The translations under genes were made by a program, and so were the position numbers. From an uncultured Mycoplasmatota bacterium (lineage in GTDB: Bacteria; Bacillota_I; Bacilli_A; RF39; UBA660): DNA of 14,766 nt. The notes below the pieces were generated by a model. It was not told the DNA's origin. It saw only the letters and a list, made by a program, of their open reading frames with translations, and did not search any database. The DNA is taken from contig CAMUBM010000006.1 of assembly GCA_947087145.1 (NCBI GenBank), forward strand, positions 1-14,766, given 5' to 3'. Positions 1 to 6,279 of this stretch are shown one piece after another; the stretch's first letter is position 1; every line of letters starts with the position of its first letter.

Positions 1-236
1 CGATGAATATTTTGCTTTAATTTTCTTCCTGCACCAATCGTCATATGTCCAACTTCACTATTTCCAAATTGACCTGGTAAAAGTCCAATAGGTTCTTCAC
101 TTGCCCACAACAAGGAATGAGGATATTTATTCCACAAATTAAGAAAGTTTTTAGGATCAGCATCCCAAACAGCATTTCCATGCTTTTCTTCACGATATCC
201 AAATCCATCTAAAACTATAGTTAACACTTTTTTCAT
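1..236 (-). CDS. gpmI: 2,3-bisphosphoglycerate-independent phosphoglycerate mutase, N-terminal part (cut by window edge)
   Basis: This enzyme interconverts 3-phosphoglycerate and 2-phosphoglycerate in glycolysis in the cytoplasm, using two Mn ions and a phosphoserine intermediate. Only the first 78 codons are present, because the gene runs off the left edge. The visible part starts MKKVLTIVLDGFGYREE, and Asp10 in LDGFG is the expected first metal ligand of the alkaline-phosphatase fold. Further in is GQFGNSEVGHMTIGAGR, whose Ser in GNSEVGH is the family's catalytic phosphoserine. Two in-frame ATGs exist, at 242 and 236. I chose 236 because GGTGA sits about 5 nt upstream of it and the other ATG has no site. 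The gene has its own promoter and lies beyond the nusG terminator, so it is probably transcribed alone. In Bacillus rplK follows nusG, so this junction is rearranged. Confidence 0.93.
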   Translation of the reverse strand, partial: MKKVLTIVLDGFGYREEKHGNAVWDADPKNFLNLWNKYPHSLLWASEEPIGLLPGQFGNSEVGHMTIGAGRKLKQNIH

Positions 237-256
237 TTGCATCACCAGTTAAATAG

Positions 257-285
257 ATTATACTCTTAAAAGAACAAAAACTCAA
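257..285 (-). promoter_or_regulatory. Sigma-A-type promoter of gpmI
   Basis: On the minus strand the -35 box TTGAGT (280-285) and a perfect -10 box TATAAT (257-262) are separated by exactly 17 bp. Transcription would start near 250, giving a very short leader before the ATG at 236. No hairpin lies between promoter and gene. Confidence 0.75.
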
Positions 286-336
286 ATAGTTCACAAATTT
301 CCGCCTAAAAATTCTCTACTGCAATAGAAAAAATGA

Positions 337-372
337 AAAATAAAAAAGAAACTGCATTTAAAACAATTTCTT
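337..372 (-). terminator. Intrinsic terminator of the secE-nusG unit
   Basis: Read on the minus strand, AAGAAATTG pairs with CAGTTTCTT (9 bp with one G-U pair) around a 9-nt loop, followed by a T-rich run (TTTTTTATTTTT). The upstream arm begins inside the nusG stop codon, so the mRNA ends almost directly after the gene. This separates nusG from gpmI. Confidence 0.75.
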
Positions 373-904
373 ACGCTTTATTCACTTGGAACAATTCCAC
401 TTCTACTGGAGTTTCTTGACCAAACAAATCAATAAGGACATTCAAACGACTATTTTCTAAATCAATCGTATCCACAACACCCATCATACCTTTGAATGGT
501 CCATCCACAACATTCACTTTGTCTCCAACTTTTAACTCAGCTTCAGCATCTATTCGACTCATACCCATATTTACTAAAATACGATCGATTTCCTGTGGAG
601 GAAGGGGAGTAGGTTTTGCTCCTTTACCTGAAGAACCAATAAACCCAGTGACTCCTGGTGTGTTACGAACAGCATACCAAGCTTCATCACTCATTACCAT
701 TTCAACAAATACATATCCAGGAAAAGTTTTCTTTACTTTTTCCTTTTTTACGCCATCTTTAATTTCCACTTCAGTAGTAGTAGGAATAATAACACGAAAA
801 ATATTTTCTTGCATATCCATAGACTCTGTACGTGCTTCTAATTTTTCTTTTACTTTATCTTCATGCCCAACATAAGTTGTTACAACATACCACAATTTTT
901 CCAT
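371..904 (-). CDS. nusG: Transcription termination/antitermination factor NusG
   Basis: NusG is a universal elongation factor that binds the RNA polymerase clamp and affects pausing, termination and coupling to ribosomes. The 177 aa length is normal. The NGN domain covers about residues 3-110, with WYVVTTYVGHE at the start and FPGYVFVEM at 61-69. The KOW domain follows at about 126-157 (KVGDKVNVVDGPFKGM). Asn81 and Thr82 in VRNTPGVTGF match the pair that reads T-rich non-template DNA in Bacillus subtilis NusG, so pause stimulation is probably kept. The start ATG overlaps the secE stop by one base (TAATG), and AGGGAG lies about 10 nt upstream. The secE-nusG pairing is classic, but a terminator follows at once and no ribosomal protein gene comes next. 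Confidence 0.97.
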   Translation of the reverse strand: MEKLWYVVTTYVGHEDKVKEKLEARTESMDMQENIFRVIIPTTTEVEIKDGVKKEKVKKTFPGYVFVEMVMSDEAWYAVRNTPGVTGFIGSSGKGAKPTPLPPQEIDRILVNMGMSRIDAEAELKVGDKVNVVDGPFKGMMGVVDTIDLENSRLNVLIDLFGQETPVEVELFQVNKA

Positions 905-1128
905 TAGTTAAACACTCCCTTGACCACTGACAAGCCTAAATTTAATAATTGAAAGAACAATACTACGACTACACAAAATACCAAAGTTGCAACAGAATAC
1001 TTGAATACATCTTTTTTATCTGGCCATGTAACCTTTTTAAGTTCCAAACGTACGCCTTTAAATAATCCAGGCTTTACATCTTTAATCTCTTTTTTTTTCG
1101 TATTTTTTTTCTTTTTTCCCTTTTCCAT
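904..1128 (-). CDS. secE: Preprotein translocase subunit SecE
   Basis: SecE is the small clamp subunit of the SecYEG protein-conducting channel in the cytoplasmic membrane. The protein is 74 aa, as expected for the short Gram-positive form with one transmembrane helix. Residues 1-20 are very lysine-rich and cytoplasmic. The conserved amphipathic stretch ELKKVTWP is at 29-36, and the membrane helix is at about 43-65 (VATLVFCVVVVLFFQLL). The ATG at 1128 has AGAGGAG 4 nt upstream. The gene is coupled to nusG by a TAATG overlap. Its 148-nt upstream gap contains two terminator-like hairpins, so transcription into secE may be controlled there. Confidence 0.95.
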   Translation of the reverse strand: MEKGKKKKNTKKKEIKDVKPGLFKGVRLELKKVTWPDKKDVFKYSVATLVFCVVVVLFFQLLNLGLSVVKGVFN

Positions 1129-1161
1129 AAAACTCCTCTTTTACAAAAATATTCCAAAATA

Positions 1162-1179
1162 AAAACACTTTCGTGCTTT
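1162..1179 (-). terminator. GAAA-tetraloop hairpin with U-run in the secE leader (possible attenuator)
   Basis: On the minus strand AAAGCAC and GTGTTTT form a 7-bp stem (one G-U pair) closed by a GAAA tetraloop, and the transcript continues UUUUUAUUUU. The shape is that of an intrinsic terminator, but the T-run overlaps the stem and the gene's ribosome binding site lies only about 25 nt further on. It could act as an attenuator or a 5' stabilising hairpin instead. Confidence 0.45.
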
Positions 1180-1198
1180 GTTAAAGATAATTTATCAT

Positions 1199-1238
1199 AA
1201 AAAAAAGGAAAATACAAGTACTCTTTTTAAAATTTTCC
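1199..1238 (-). terminator. Intrinsic terminator after the 76-aa gene
   Basis: On the minus strand GGAAAAT pairs with ATTTTCC (7 bp) around an 18-nt loop, followed directly by eight T. The long, AT-rich loop makes it weaker than the nusG terminator. It would end transcripts of the 76-aa gene, or reduce how many continue into secE-nusG. Confidence 0.5.
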
Positions 1239-1276
1239 CCCTAGACTTTTCCTCTAATTTCATAATAATTTATAAC

Positions 1277-1507
1277 TTATCGACCTGGTACTACATCGTT
1301 TTCTGAAAAATTAAAATCATCATTTGCTACAGACTTTGTTTTTTCTTTAATAGTATAACCTTTTCTATTAGCAATAGCAGACATTCCTTTAAAAGTAAGT
1401 TTAGCACGTCTAGCTTCTAAACTACCCACTGCAAAAGTTCTTTTTTCAACATAACAAACTTTATCTTCCTCTAAAACTTCTACAAACACATACACTTCTT
1501 CACACAT
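1277..1507 (-). CDS. Unrecognised 76-aa protein between sigH and secE
   Basis: I do not recognise this protein. It starts MCEEVYVFVEVLEEDK, is beta-strand-like and acidic at first, and has a basic middle (SLEARRAKLTFKGM). It ends in an acidic, probably disordered tail. There is no membrane segment and no Cys-pair zinc motif. I chose the ATG at 1507 because AGAGGAG lies about 10 nt upstream. An in-frame GTG at 1516 would touch that site. In Bacillus this position is held by rpmG (ribosomal protein L33), but neither the sequence nor the length fits L33. A strong promoter lies just upstream and a terminator-like hairpin downstream, so it may be expressed well and partly apart from secE-nusG. Its location suggests a link to translation or transcription, but that is inference. 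Confidence 0.75.
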   Translation of the reverse strand: MCEEVYVFVEVLEEDKVCYVEKRTFAVGSLEARRAKLTFKGMSAIANRKGYTIKEKTKSVANDDFNFSENDVVPGR

Positions 1508-1539
1508 AAAATTCACTCTCCTCTAACTAAATAATATTT

Positions 1540-1568
1540 ATTATTTTATTAAAAAAATCTATTGTCAA
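1540..1568 (-). promoter_or_regulatory. Promoter after sigH, driving the 76-aa gene and secE-nusG
   Basis: A perfect -35 box TTGACA (1563-1568), a 17-bp spacer and AATAAT (1540-1545, five of six consensus bases) lie just after the sigH stop codon. No terminator separates it from sigH, so it would add to read-through from the rlmB promoter. Confidence 0.68.
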
Positions 1569-1569
1569 A

Positions 1570-2196
1570 TTACTTTTGTTCTTCTCTTTCTTTCAATATC
1601 TCTTTTATCTTCCCTTTCAATCGTTGAATTGCATTATCAATTTGTTTTGGATTTTTATGAAGTGTTTCGGCAATCTCATTGTAAGACATACCAGAAATTA
1701 ACAACTTATACACTTCATATTCACTACTTGATAAAGACTTCTCTATAAAAGAGATAAGTTCGTCAAATGCCTCGTCCTTAGCTATATTTAAAAGAGGGTC
1801 ATTATCACTATTGTCACTAATAATATCTTTTAAAGGAATTTCATATTGTTCATATACATGATCCAATGACAAACTCTCTAGTAAAACACGATTTTTAACT
1901 CTTCCTGCTTTATGTATCGTATTTTGTAATCTTCTTTCCACACACAAGGTAATAAAAGTAGCCATACTTGTATTTTTATCGTCCTTATAAGAATTAAGTG
2001 CATCTGAAAAACCAACTAAAGCTTCTTGATACAAATCTTTATATTCAAAGCCATATTTCATGGCTGTAAAAGCATACTTCTTAATAACAATATCGATAAT
2101 ATACTTATACTTCAAATACAAAACATCTTTTGCCTCTTCATTTGACTCACAAATCATAGAATAAAGTTCACTATCAGAATATTCTTCGTAATTCAT
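1570..2196 (-). CDS. sigH: RNA polymerase sigma factor of the SigH (sigma-30) type
   Basis: This is an alternative sigma-70 family factor that directs RNA polymerase to a special promoter set. In Bacillus SigH serves the transition phase, competence and early sporulation. The protein is 208 aa, against about 218 in B. subtilis. Region 2 is clear: the core-binding stretch DLYQEALVGFSDALNSY at 54-70, then the promoter-melting and -10 reading part around TSMATFITLCVERRLQNTI (76-94). Region 4 is at about 155-200, with the helix-turn-helix SYNEIAETLHKNPKQIDNAI and the SigH-like ending QRLKGKIKEIL. A run of six G, which overlaps the rlmB stop (TAGGGGGG), supplies the ribosome site about 5 nt from the ATG. 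The rlmB-sigH-secE-nusG order supports the name. The physiological role here is unknown, since nothing else in the window relates to sporulation or competence. Confidence 0.88.
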   Translation of the reverse strand: MNYEEYSDSELYSMICESNEEAKDVLYLKYKYIIDIVIKKYAFTAMKYGFEYKDLYQEALVGFSDALNSYKDDKNTSMATFITLCVERRLQNTIHKAGRVKNRVLLESLSLDHVYEQYEIPLKDIISDNSDNDPLLNIAKDEAFDELISFIEKSLSSSEYEVYKLLISGMSYNEIAETLHKNPKQIDNAIQRLKGKIKEILKEREEQK

Positions 2197-2206
2197 AAAA
2201 ACCCCC

Positions 2207-2878
2207 CTATTTCATAGCAAAAATTAAAATACCTGCTGCCACACTTGCATTCAAACTATTCACACTCCCAGACATAGGAATTCCCACCCTTACATCTGTA
2301 ATAGCCTCTACCACTTTACTAATACCTTTTCCTTCATTCCCAATCACTAAAATCTTCTTCCCAGAAAAATCTAAAGTCTTATAATCTTCTCCATCCATAA
2401 AAGAAGAATAAACAAAATAATTTTGTTTTTGCAATTTCTTTAAAGCTTCACACAAATTAGAAACCAAAACAACACGTACCCGATCCAAAGCACCAGCACT
2501 TGTTTTCATAACTACTTCATTAATTCGGACACTTCTATCCTTAGGTACAAGTATGCTTTTTACACCAGCCGCTTCACAAGTACGAATAATGGCACCAAAA
2601 TTATGTACATCTTCTATATGGTCAAGAGCCACAATAAAATCCTCATTTTCTATACTGTCCAAAGAATAATAATTATAATCATCAATTTCTAAAACAACCC
2701 CCTGATGATTACCTACAACCATTTTATCAAGCCTGCTTTTAGGACACAAAAAATAATGAATACCTTTTTCTTTTAAATAAGTAAATATTTCCCCAGAGTG
2801 CAAATGATCAGAAAGATAAACTTTTCGAATTTTTTTACTATCCATATCCATTAAAACGTTCTTACCATAAACAAGCAT
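2207..2878 (-). CDS. rlmB: 23S rRNA 2'-O-ribose methyltransferase, RlmB/TrmH (SpoU) family
   Basis: This SAM-dependent SPOUT enzyme probably makes Gm2251 in 23S rRNA; B. subtilis yacO is the positional match. All three SpoU motifs are present. Motif 1 is LDHIEDVHNFGAIIRTCEAA (85-104, with Asn93 and Arg99). Motif 2 is VIGNEGKG (178-185). Motif 3 is IPMSGSVNSLNASVAAGI (200-217). These build the trefoil knot that holds SAM. Residues 1-66 form a small L30e-like RNA-binding domain, slightly shorter than usual (223 aa in total against about 249). The ATG at 2878 has AGGAGG 8 nt upstream, and an extended -10 promoter lies just before it. The next gene is sigH, 10 nt on. The yacP/rae1 gene that sits between the two in Bacillus is missing. 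The exact target nucleotide cannot be proven from sequence. Confidence 0.9.
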   Translation of the reverse strand: MLVYGKNVLMDMDSKKIRKVYLSDHLHSGEIFTYLKEKGIHYFLCPKSRLDKMVVGNHQGVVLEIDDYNYYSLDSIENEDFIVALDHIEDVHNFGAIIRTCEAAGVKSILVPKDRSVRINEVVMKTSAGALDRVRVVLVSNLCEALKKLQKQNYFVYSSFMDGEDYKTLDFSGKKILVIGNEGKGISKVVEAITDVRVGIPMSGSVNSLNASVAAGILIFAMK

Positions 2879-2902
2879 ACAATTCTCCTCCTAATGAGAA
2901 CT

Positions 2903-2911
2903 ATTATAACA
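2903..2911 (-). promoter_or_regulatory. Extended -10 promoter of rlmB-sigH
   Basis: TGTTATAAT on the minus strand is a full extended -10 element (TGnTATAAT). No good -35 box is found 16-18 bp upstream, where the sequence is T-rich, and this is common for extended -10 promoters. The leader then carries AGGAGG ahead of rlmB. Confidence 0.58.
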
Positions 2912-2934
2912 CAAAATAAAAAAACAAAGAAAAA

Positions 2935-3207
2935 TTATTCTTCATTATTTTTAGAAATAGGTGCATTAGGTCTTCCAAATCCATCTCGTGGATTTCTTCT
3001 ATAACCAACATATTTTCCAGAAGAATTTAAGTCTTTCTTCCCTTTTTTTCTACTTAGTTTCCTAGAAAAATCTTCTTGTTCTTCCAGTTCAATAGAATAA
3101 GTAAATACTTCTTCTGGCAAAAAAGGTTGAGGATTTCCAAACAACATAGCACCAGCCATAATAACCGCCAATGTCTCCCCACTTTTTTCTAATACAAATC
3201 TTTTCAT
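2935..3207 (-). CDS. Small unrecognised basic protein (90 aa) with an N-terminal hydrophobic segment
   Basis: I do not recognise this protein. From the ATG at 3207 it starts MKRFVLEKSGETLAVIMAGAMLFG, and the short hydrophobic run at about 12-24 could be a weak signal or membrane anchor. An acidic patch follows (about 32-45), then a strongly basic stretch (FSRKLSRKKGKK, 47-58) and a Gly/Arg/Asn-rich tail. The frame stays open to a GTG-less ATG at 3261, but that start lies on the -10 side of the promoter and has no ribosome site. The ATG at 3207 has AAAGG about 9 nt upstream, so I prefer it. The gene stands alone, with its own promoter and the yihY terminator directly before it. A weak AT-only hairpin and T-run follow the stop. 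It could be exported or membrane-bound. Confidence 0.6.
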   Translation of the reverse strand: MKRFVLEKSGETLAVIMAGAMLFGNPQPFLPEEVFTYSIELEEQEDFSRKLSRKKGKKDLNSSGKYVGYRRNPRDGFGRPNAPISKNNEE

Positions 3208-3241
3208 AAATAATACCTTTCTTCTTACGCAATGTATATAG

Positions 3242-3269
3242 TTTATAATCTCTCTTCTCATTTTATCAA
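3242..3269 (-). promoter_or_regulatory. Promoter of the 90-aa gene
   Basis: TTGATA (3264-3269), a 16-bp spacer and TATAAA (3242-3247) are found on the minus strand, starting only two bases after the T-run of the preceding terminator. The spacer is one base short of ideal. A leader of about 30 nt would precede the ATG at 3207. Confidence 0.5.
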
Positions 3270-3270
3270 C

Positions 3271-3296
3271 AAAAAAGAAGCAAATTTGCTCCTTCT
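3271..3296 (-). terminator. Intrinsic terminator of the envelope operon
   Basis: On the minus strand GGAGCA and TGCTTC form a stem (one G-U pair) around the tetraloop AATT, extended by A-T pairs, and are followed by six T. It lies about 100 nt after the yihY stop, so the transcript has a long 3' tail. Confidence 0.75.
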
Positions 3297-3382
3297 AAGT
3301 ATTATTCTTCAATATCGTTTAATACCAATTGTATTAGATTGATATCGAAATTCATCGTGTACAAAATAATACTTGTGTACAC
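3297..3382 (-). other. Structured 3' region or small RNA between yihY and its terminator
   Basis: Three sets of inverted repeats fill this short stretch. GTGTACA (3357-3363) pairs with TGTACAC (3376-3382). On the RNA strand UAAUAC and GUAUUA pair around AAUUG, with an outer AUAUC/GAUAU stem, at about 3310-3345. The 10-mer AAGTATTATT at 3297-3306 is the exact reverse complement of 3365-3374, which is the loop of the first hairpin. The last pairing cannot form in the same way as a simple first hairpin unless as a pseudoknot. It could be a 3' UTR element, a small RNA or a fold that competes with the terminator. No known RNA family is recognised. Confidence 0.4.
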
Positions 3383-3398
3383 TAATAGTTAGTATGAC

Positions 3399-4244
3399 TT
3401 ATTTTATAACTTCCATAACTCCTGTTTTTTCCAGTTTAATTACTTCCTCTTTATAATTAAGAGCCATTCCTATCACAAAAACATAAGCAAGAAAATAGAC
3501 CCAAAGCATTAGCATCACAATATTAGCAAGACCACCATAAAATACCGCATAATTAGCAAAATGATTAATATAATAAGAATACCCTGCCGTAACAATTACC
3601 CACATAACGGTAGTAAATCCCGCTCCAAAATTCACATTAGCACTTGAAAGTTTTCGATCAGGAGCCATTGTATACAAAATTTTAATAAAGCAAAACATAA
3701 TAAACCAAGCAATAGGTCCTTTCAATAATTGAAAAGCAAAAACAAAAGTTTTTGTAATTGTTTCATTCATATTCACAAACTGAATCATATCAATAATATT
3801 CTGTCCAAACAAAGGAACAATCAAAATAAACAGAAACAACAACACAATTATAATTGTCATAATCATAGCTTTCACCCGGCGATGTAAAAAATCAGAGTCA
3901 GGGATACCATAAATGGCATTGGATGTCACAATAATAGATGCTGCTCCATTACTAGCTATATGATAACCAACAAGCAATGTAAAGAAAAAACGAAAATCAA
4001 CATTAGAAATGGAAATCATAGGTACAATTAAAACAGCAACTTCCTCACCAAAAGCTTTACCAACAAAATTACTAATGAAATCCAAAGACAAATTCAAGAA
4101 GGACGCCCCATAAGTAATCAAAGTAACAATAGGAACCACAGACAAAACAAAAAAGAAGGCCAGTTGTCCAGGAAGAACTGCCATCTCTGGTCTAGAAACT
4201 ACTTGAAATACTTTGCTTATAAATTCCTTGAATCGTTTCTTCAT
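3399..4244 (-). CDS. YihY/BrkB family inner membrane protein
   Basis: This is a polytopic cytoplasmic membrane protein of the YihY/virulence factor BrkB family, whose molecular role is not settled (it was once wrongly called RNase BN). It is 281 aa from the ATG at 4244. About six membrane segments can be seen, near residues 23-48, 85-106, 124-146, 167-191, 204-226 and 233-261. Family features are LPGQLAFFFVLSVVPIV after the first amphipathic helix and FYGGLANIVMLMLWVYFLAY near the end. A GTG lies one codon upstream, but AGAGGA is 6 nt from the ATG, so I chose ATG. The start overlaps the stop of the GGDEF gene (TGATG), so the two are translationally coupled. The gene closes the envelope operon. 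Confidence 0.88.
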   Translation of the reverse strand: MKKRFKEFISKVFQVVSRPEMAVLPGQLAFFFVLSVVPIVTLITYGASFLNLSLDFISNFVGKAFGEEVAVLIVPMISISNVDFRFFFTLLVGYHIASNGAASIIVTSNAIYGIPDSDFLHRRVKAMIMTIIIVLLFLFILIVPLFGQNIIDMIQFVNMNETITKTFVFAFQLLKGPIAWFIMFCFIKILYTMAPDRKLSSANVNFGAGFTTVMWVIVTAGYSYYINHFANYAVFYGGLANIVMLMLWVYFLAYVFVIGMALNYKEEVIKLEKTGVMEVIK

Positions 4245-6271
4245 CACTTTTCCTCTTTTTTATTCTCTTTTTGTTTTTTTACCTCTTCAACTGCCTCATT
4301 AATAGCATCTTCTATCGTTTTGATATCATCCTCTATCATACTATAACCAATCGCTGCTCCTTGTTCATAAGGAAGACGTTTAAACTCTTTATTTAGTTTA
4401 TGAATATAACTTGTAATCTGCTTTGTTTGATATCCTACTAAATAGAGTACAAACTCATTTCCATCAGTCCTTATAATATCACTATTATCCAGTTGAGTTT
4501 TTACTAAAATATTCGCAGCAGCCTTAATTTGCTCATCGCCTTTTTCATATCCCATTGTATCATTAATATATTGTAAATTGTTTAAATCAATCACGATAAC
4601 AGACTGCGGATAAATACGATTTTGACTCCAGGCCTCTAAATTTTCTGTCAAATAATTACGATTCTTTAAAGAAGTCAATTGATCAATATATTTTAATTTA
4701 TCTTCCTTTTTTATCTTTTTGGATAACTTTACTTTTTTAGTCAAACGATACACATACAAGAAAACAATAACAAAGGCAATCAAAATATACATAAAATAAC
4801 GAGCAATTGTTCCTGTAATCGTACCAGCTTTAAATGTCAAATCATAATTATAAATTCCTTTGTTAATTGTAACATGCGAGTCCTTCATATTAACAAATTT
4901 CGTAAATAGCTTACTAAAAGTTTCGCTCGCTGAAACACGAAATTGATAATCTGTATCCAAAACGCTAGAATAACGAACAGTATAATCATGATACATTCCA
5001 TGTTGATTTGCAGCATAAACATTTGCATCCACAATAATAATTTTATCATTTTTGATTAATTTTTCCAATTCCTTATCCGTTTCATAGGTCTTTATCTCCG
5101 CTTTTAAGTTTGTTTTTATATAATTATAAAGAGTAGAATTCTTTAAAACATAAACTTCTTTTCCTACAAGAGTCTGTAAAGAATGAACAACCATTGGATC
5201 CTTCTTAGAAACCAAAACATGATAAGACAATCCAATACCAGAAGGAACAGAATTAAAATTAGCATCTACATCATGATATCCAAAATAAATAGAAACTTTA
5301 TTATTCTTAACAGCATTTTCAAACTTAGTTAAATTTCTATACTTAGTAAAAGACAACTCTATATTACTAAAATCAGAAAATTCTTTTAAATATTGTGCTA
5401 TAATTCCACCATAATTGCCACCACTTAAAATTTCATAAGGACTATTATTCATAAAACCATATTCGTAAGATACTGCACGCATAGCATCCACATCTTTTAA
5501 AGCAATTCCTAAAGATTTGATAAACAAATTAAACATATGCTCTTTATAAGAATCGTGAAACATATCTTCTTCCCAAGAATGAAAATATTTTTCTAAAATC
5601 GTACCAAGTACCCCATTATCACTTTTGTTTATTTTATAATAATAGGCTAAATCACTAAAATGACTAACAACAAAATAATTATTTTTTAAAATTTCTTCCA
5701 TATAAAGAGAAAGGGGAACTATCATATAAGTAATATCAGTTTGCTTTTGAAAGTTTTCTAACAATTCTTCTCTTGTATCAAAAGATTGCAATTGTATATT
5801 TGCATTATTCAAATAATTCTGTACATAAGTATAATGTTCTTTTAAAACACCAATTTTTTGTGTAGTTAAATGAGTAACATTGCTTATATATTCTTCCTTT
5901 TTTCCAAGCAAAACAAAATGCTCCTCATAAAAAACAAACTCTGTGTCCGTTACACTTGTTCCGGCCGTAAATGAAAGCCCTTTAGCATTTTCTCCCAAAT
6001 TATAAGTAACAGGATTCGTTTTTAAATCATGCTTTTTAGAAAAATCAGTTAAGAAATCATAAAAAACACCTGTCCCATTTTCTCCAAACAAATGCACATT
6101 ATTTAAAATGCCAATATTTTGTACCACATTTGAATTCTCTGCCAAATAACGCTTTTCTTTCGATGTCAAACGATCAGGATTTGTAAAATAAAAATACAAG
6201 AAAAGACCCAAAGCAACTACAAAAACACATAAAATTATTGTAATAAATATCGATTTTTTCTTACTCTTCAT
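4244..6271 (-). CDS. Membrane sensor protein with degenerate GGDEF domain
   Basis: This 675 aa protein has one membrane helix at about 7-29, a large extracytoplasmic part (30-487), a second helix at about 490-509, and a cytoplasmic GGDEF domain at about 522-650. The outer part looks like two successive solute-binding (SBP_bac_3-like) lobes, at about 50-250 and 270-470; I infer this from pattern only. In the GGDEF domain the first metal-binding Asp is kept (VIVIDLNNLQYINDTMGY, Asp562). The signature motif is DGNEF (603-607) instead of GGDEF or GGEEF. The first Gly and the metal-binding third residue are both changed, so cyclic di-GMP synthesis is doubtful, and it may bind nucleotide as a regulator. 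I chose the ATG at 6271, which has GTGAT just upstream; a GTG at 6280 also exists. The stop overlaps yihY. Confidence 0.87.
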   Translation of the reverse strand: MKSKKKSIFITIILCVFVVALGLFLYFYFTNPDRLTSKEKRYLAENSNVVQNIGILNNVHLFGENGTGVFYDFLTDFSKKHDLKTNPVTYNLGENAKGLSFTAGTSVTDTEFVFYEEHFVLLGKKEEYISNVTHLTTQKIGVLKEHYTYVQNYLNNANIQLQSFDTREELLENFQKQTDITYMIVPLSLYMEEILKNNYFVVSHFSDLAYYYKINKSDNGVLGTILEKYFHSWEEDMFHDSYKEHMFNLFIKSLGIALKDVDAMRAVSYEYGFMNNSPYEILSGGNYGGIIAQYLKEFSDFSNIELSFTKYRNLTKFENAVKNNKVSIYFGYHDVDANFNSVPSGIGLSYHVLVSKKDPMVVHSLQTLVGKEVYVLKNSTLYNYIKTNLKAEIKTYETDKELEKLIKNDKIIIVDANVYAANQHGMYHDYTVRYSSVLDTDYQFRVSASETFSKLFTKFVNMKDSHVTINKGIYNYDLTFKAGTITGTIARYFMYILIAFVIVFLYVYRLTKKVKLSKKIKKEDKLKYIDQLTSLKNRNYLTENLEAWSQNRIYPQSVIVIDLNNLQYINDTMGYEKGDEQIKAAANILVKTQLDNSDIIRTDGNEFVLYLVGYQTKQITSYIHKLNKEFKRLPYEQGAAIGYSMIEDDIKTIEDAINEAVEEVKKQKENKKEEK

Positions 6272-6279
6272 AACTATCA

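Noticed and set aside
308..327. Near-palindrome CTACTGCAATAG between nusG and gpmI
   Set aside because: It would form only a four-base-pair stem with an unfavourable loop, and it lies between a better terminator and the gpmI promoter.
492..875. A 127-codon open frame on the plus strand opposite nusG
   Set aside because: It is fully antisense to a confident nusG gene, has Ser/Thr-rich low-complexity content, and has no credible ribosome site.
1191..1200. The near-palindrome GATAAATTATC as an operator for secE
   Set aside because: It is AT-only, short, and likely by chance in this composition. No regulator gene is nearby.
1277..1507. The 76-aa gene as ribosomal protein L33 (rpmG)
   Set aside because: The location fits, but the length, the lack of the zinc-type Cys pairs and the absent L33 sequence pattern do not.
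3208..3261. N-terminal extension of the 90-aa protein to an ATG at 3261
   Set aside because: This part overlaps the -10 box and the likely transcription start, and the upstream ATG has no ribosome site, while the ATG at 3207 does.
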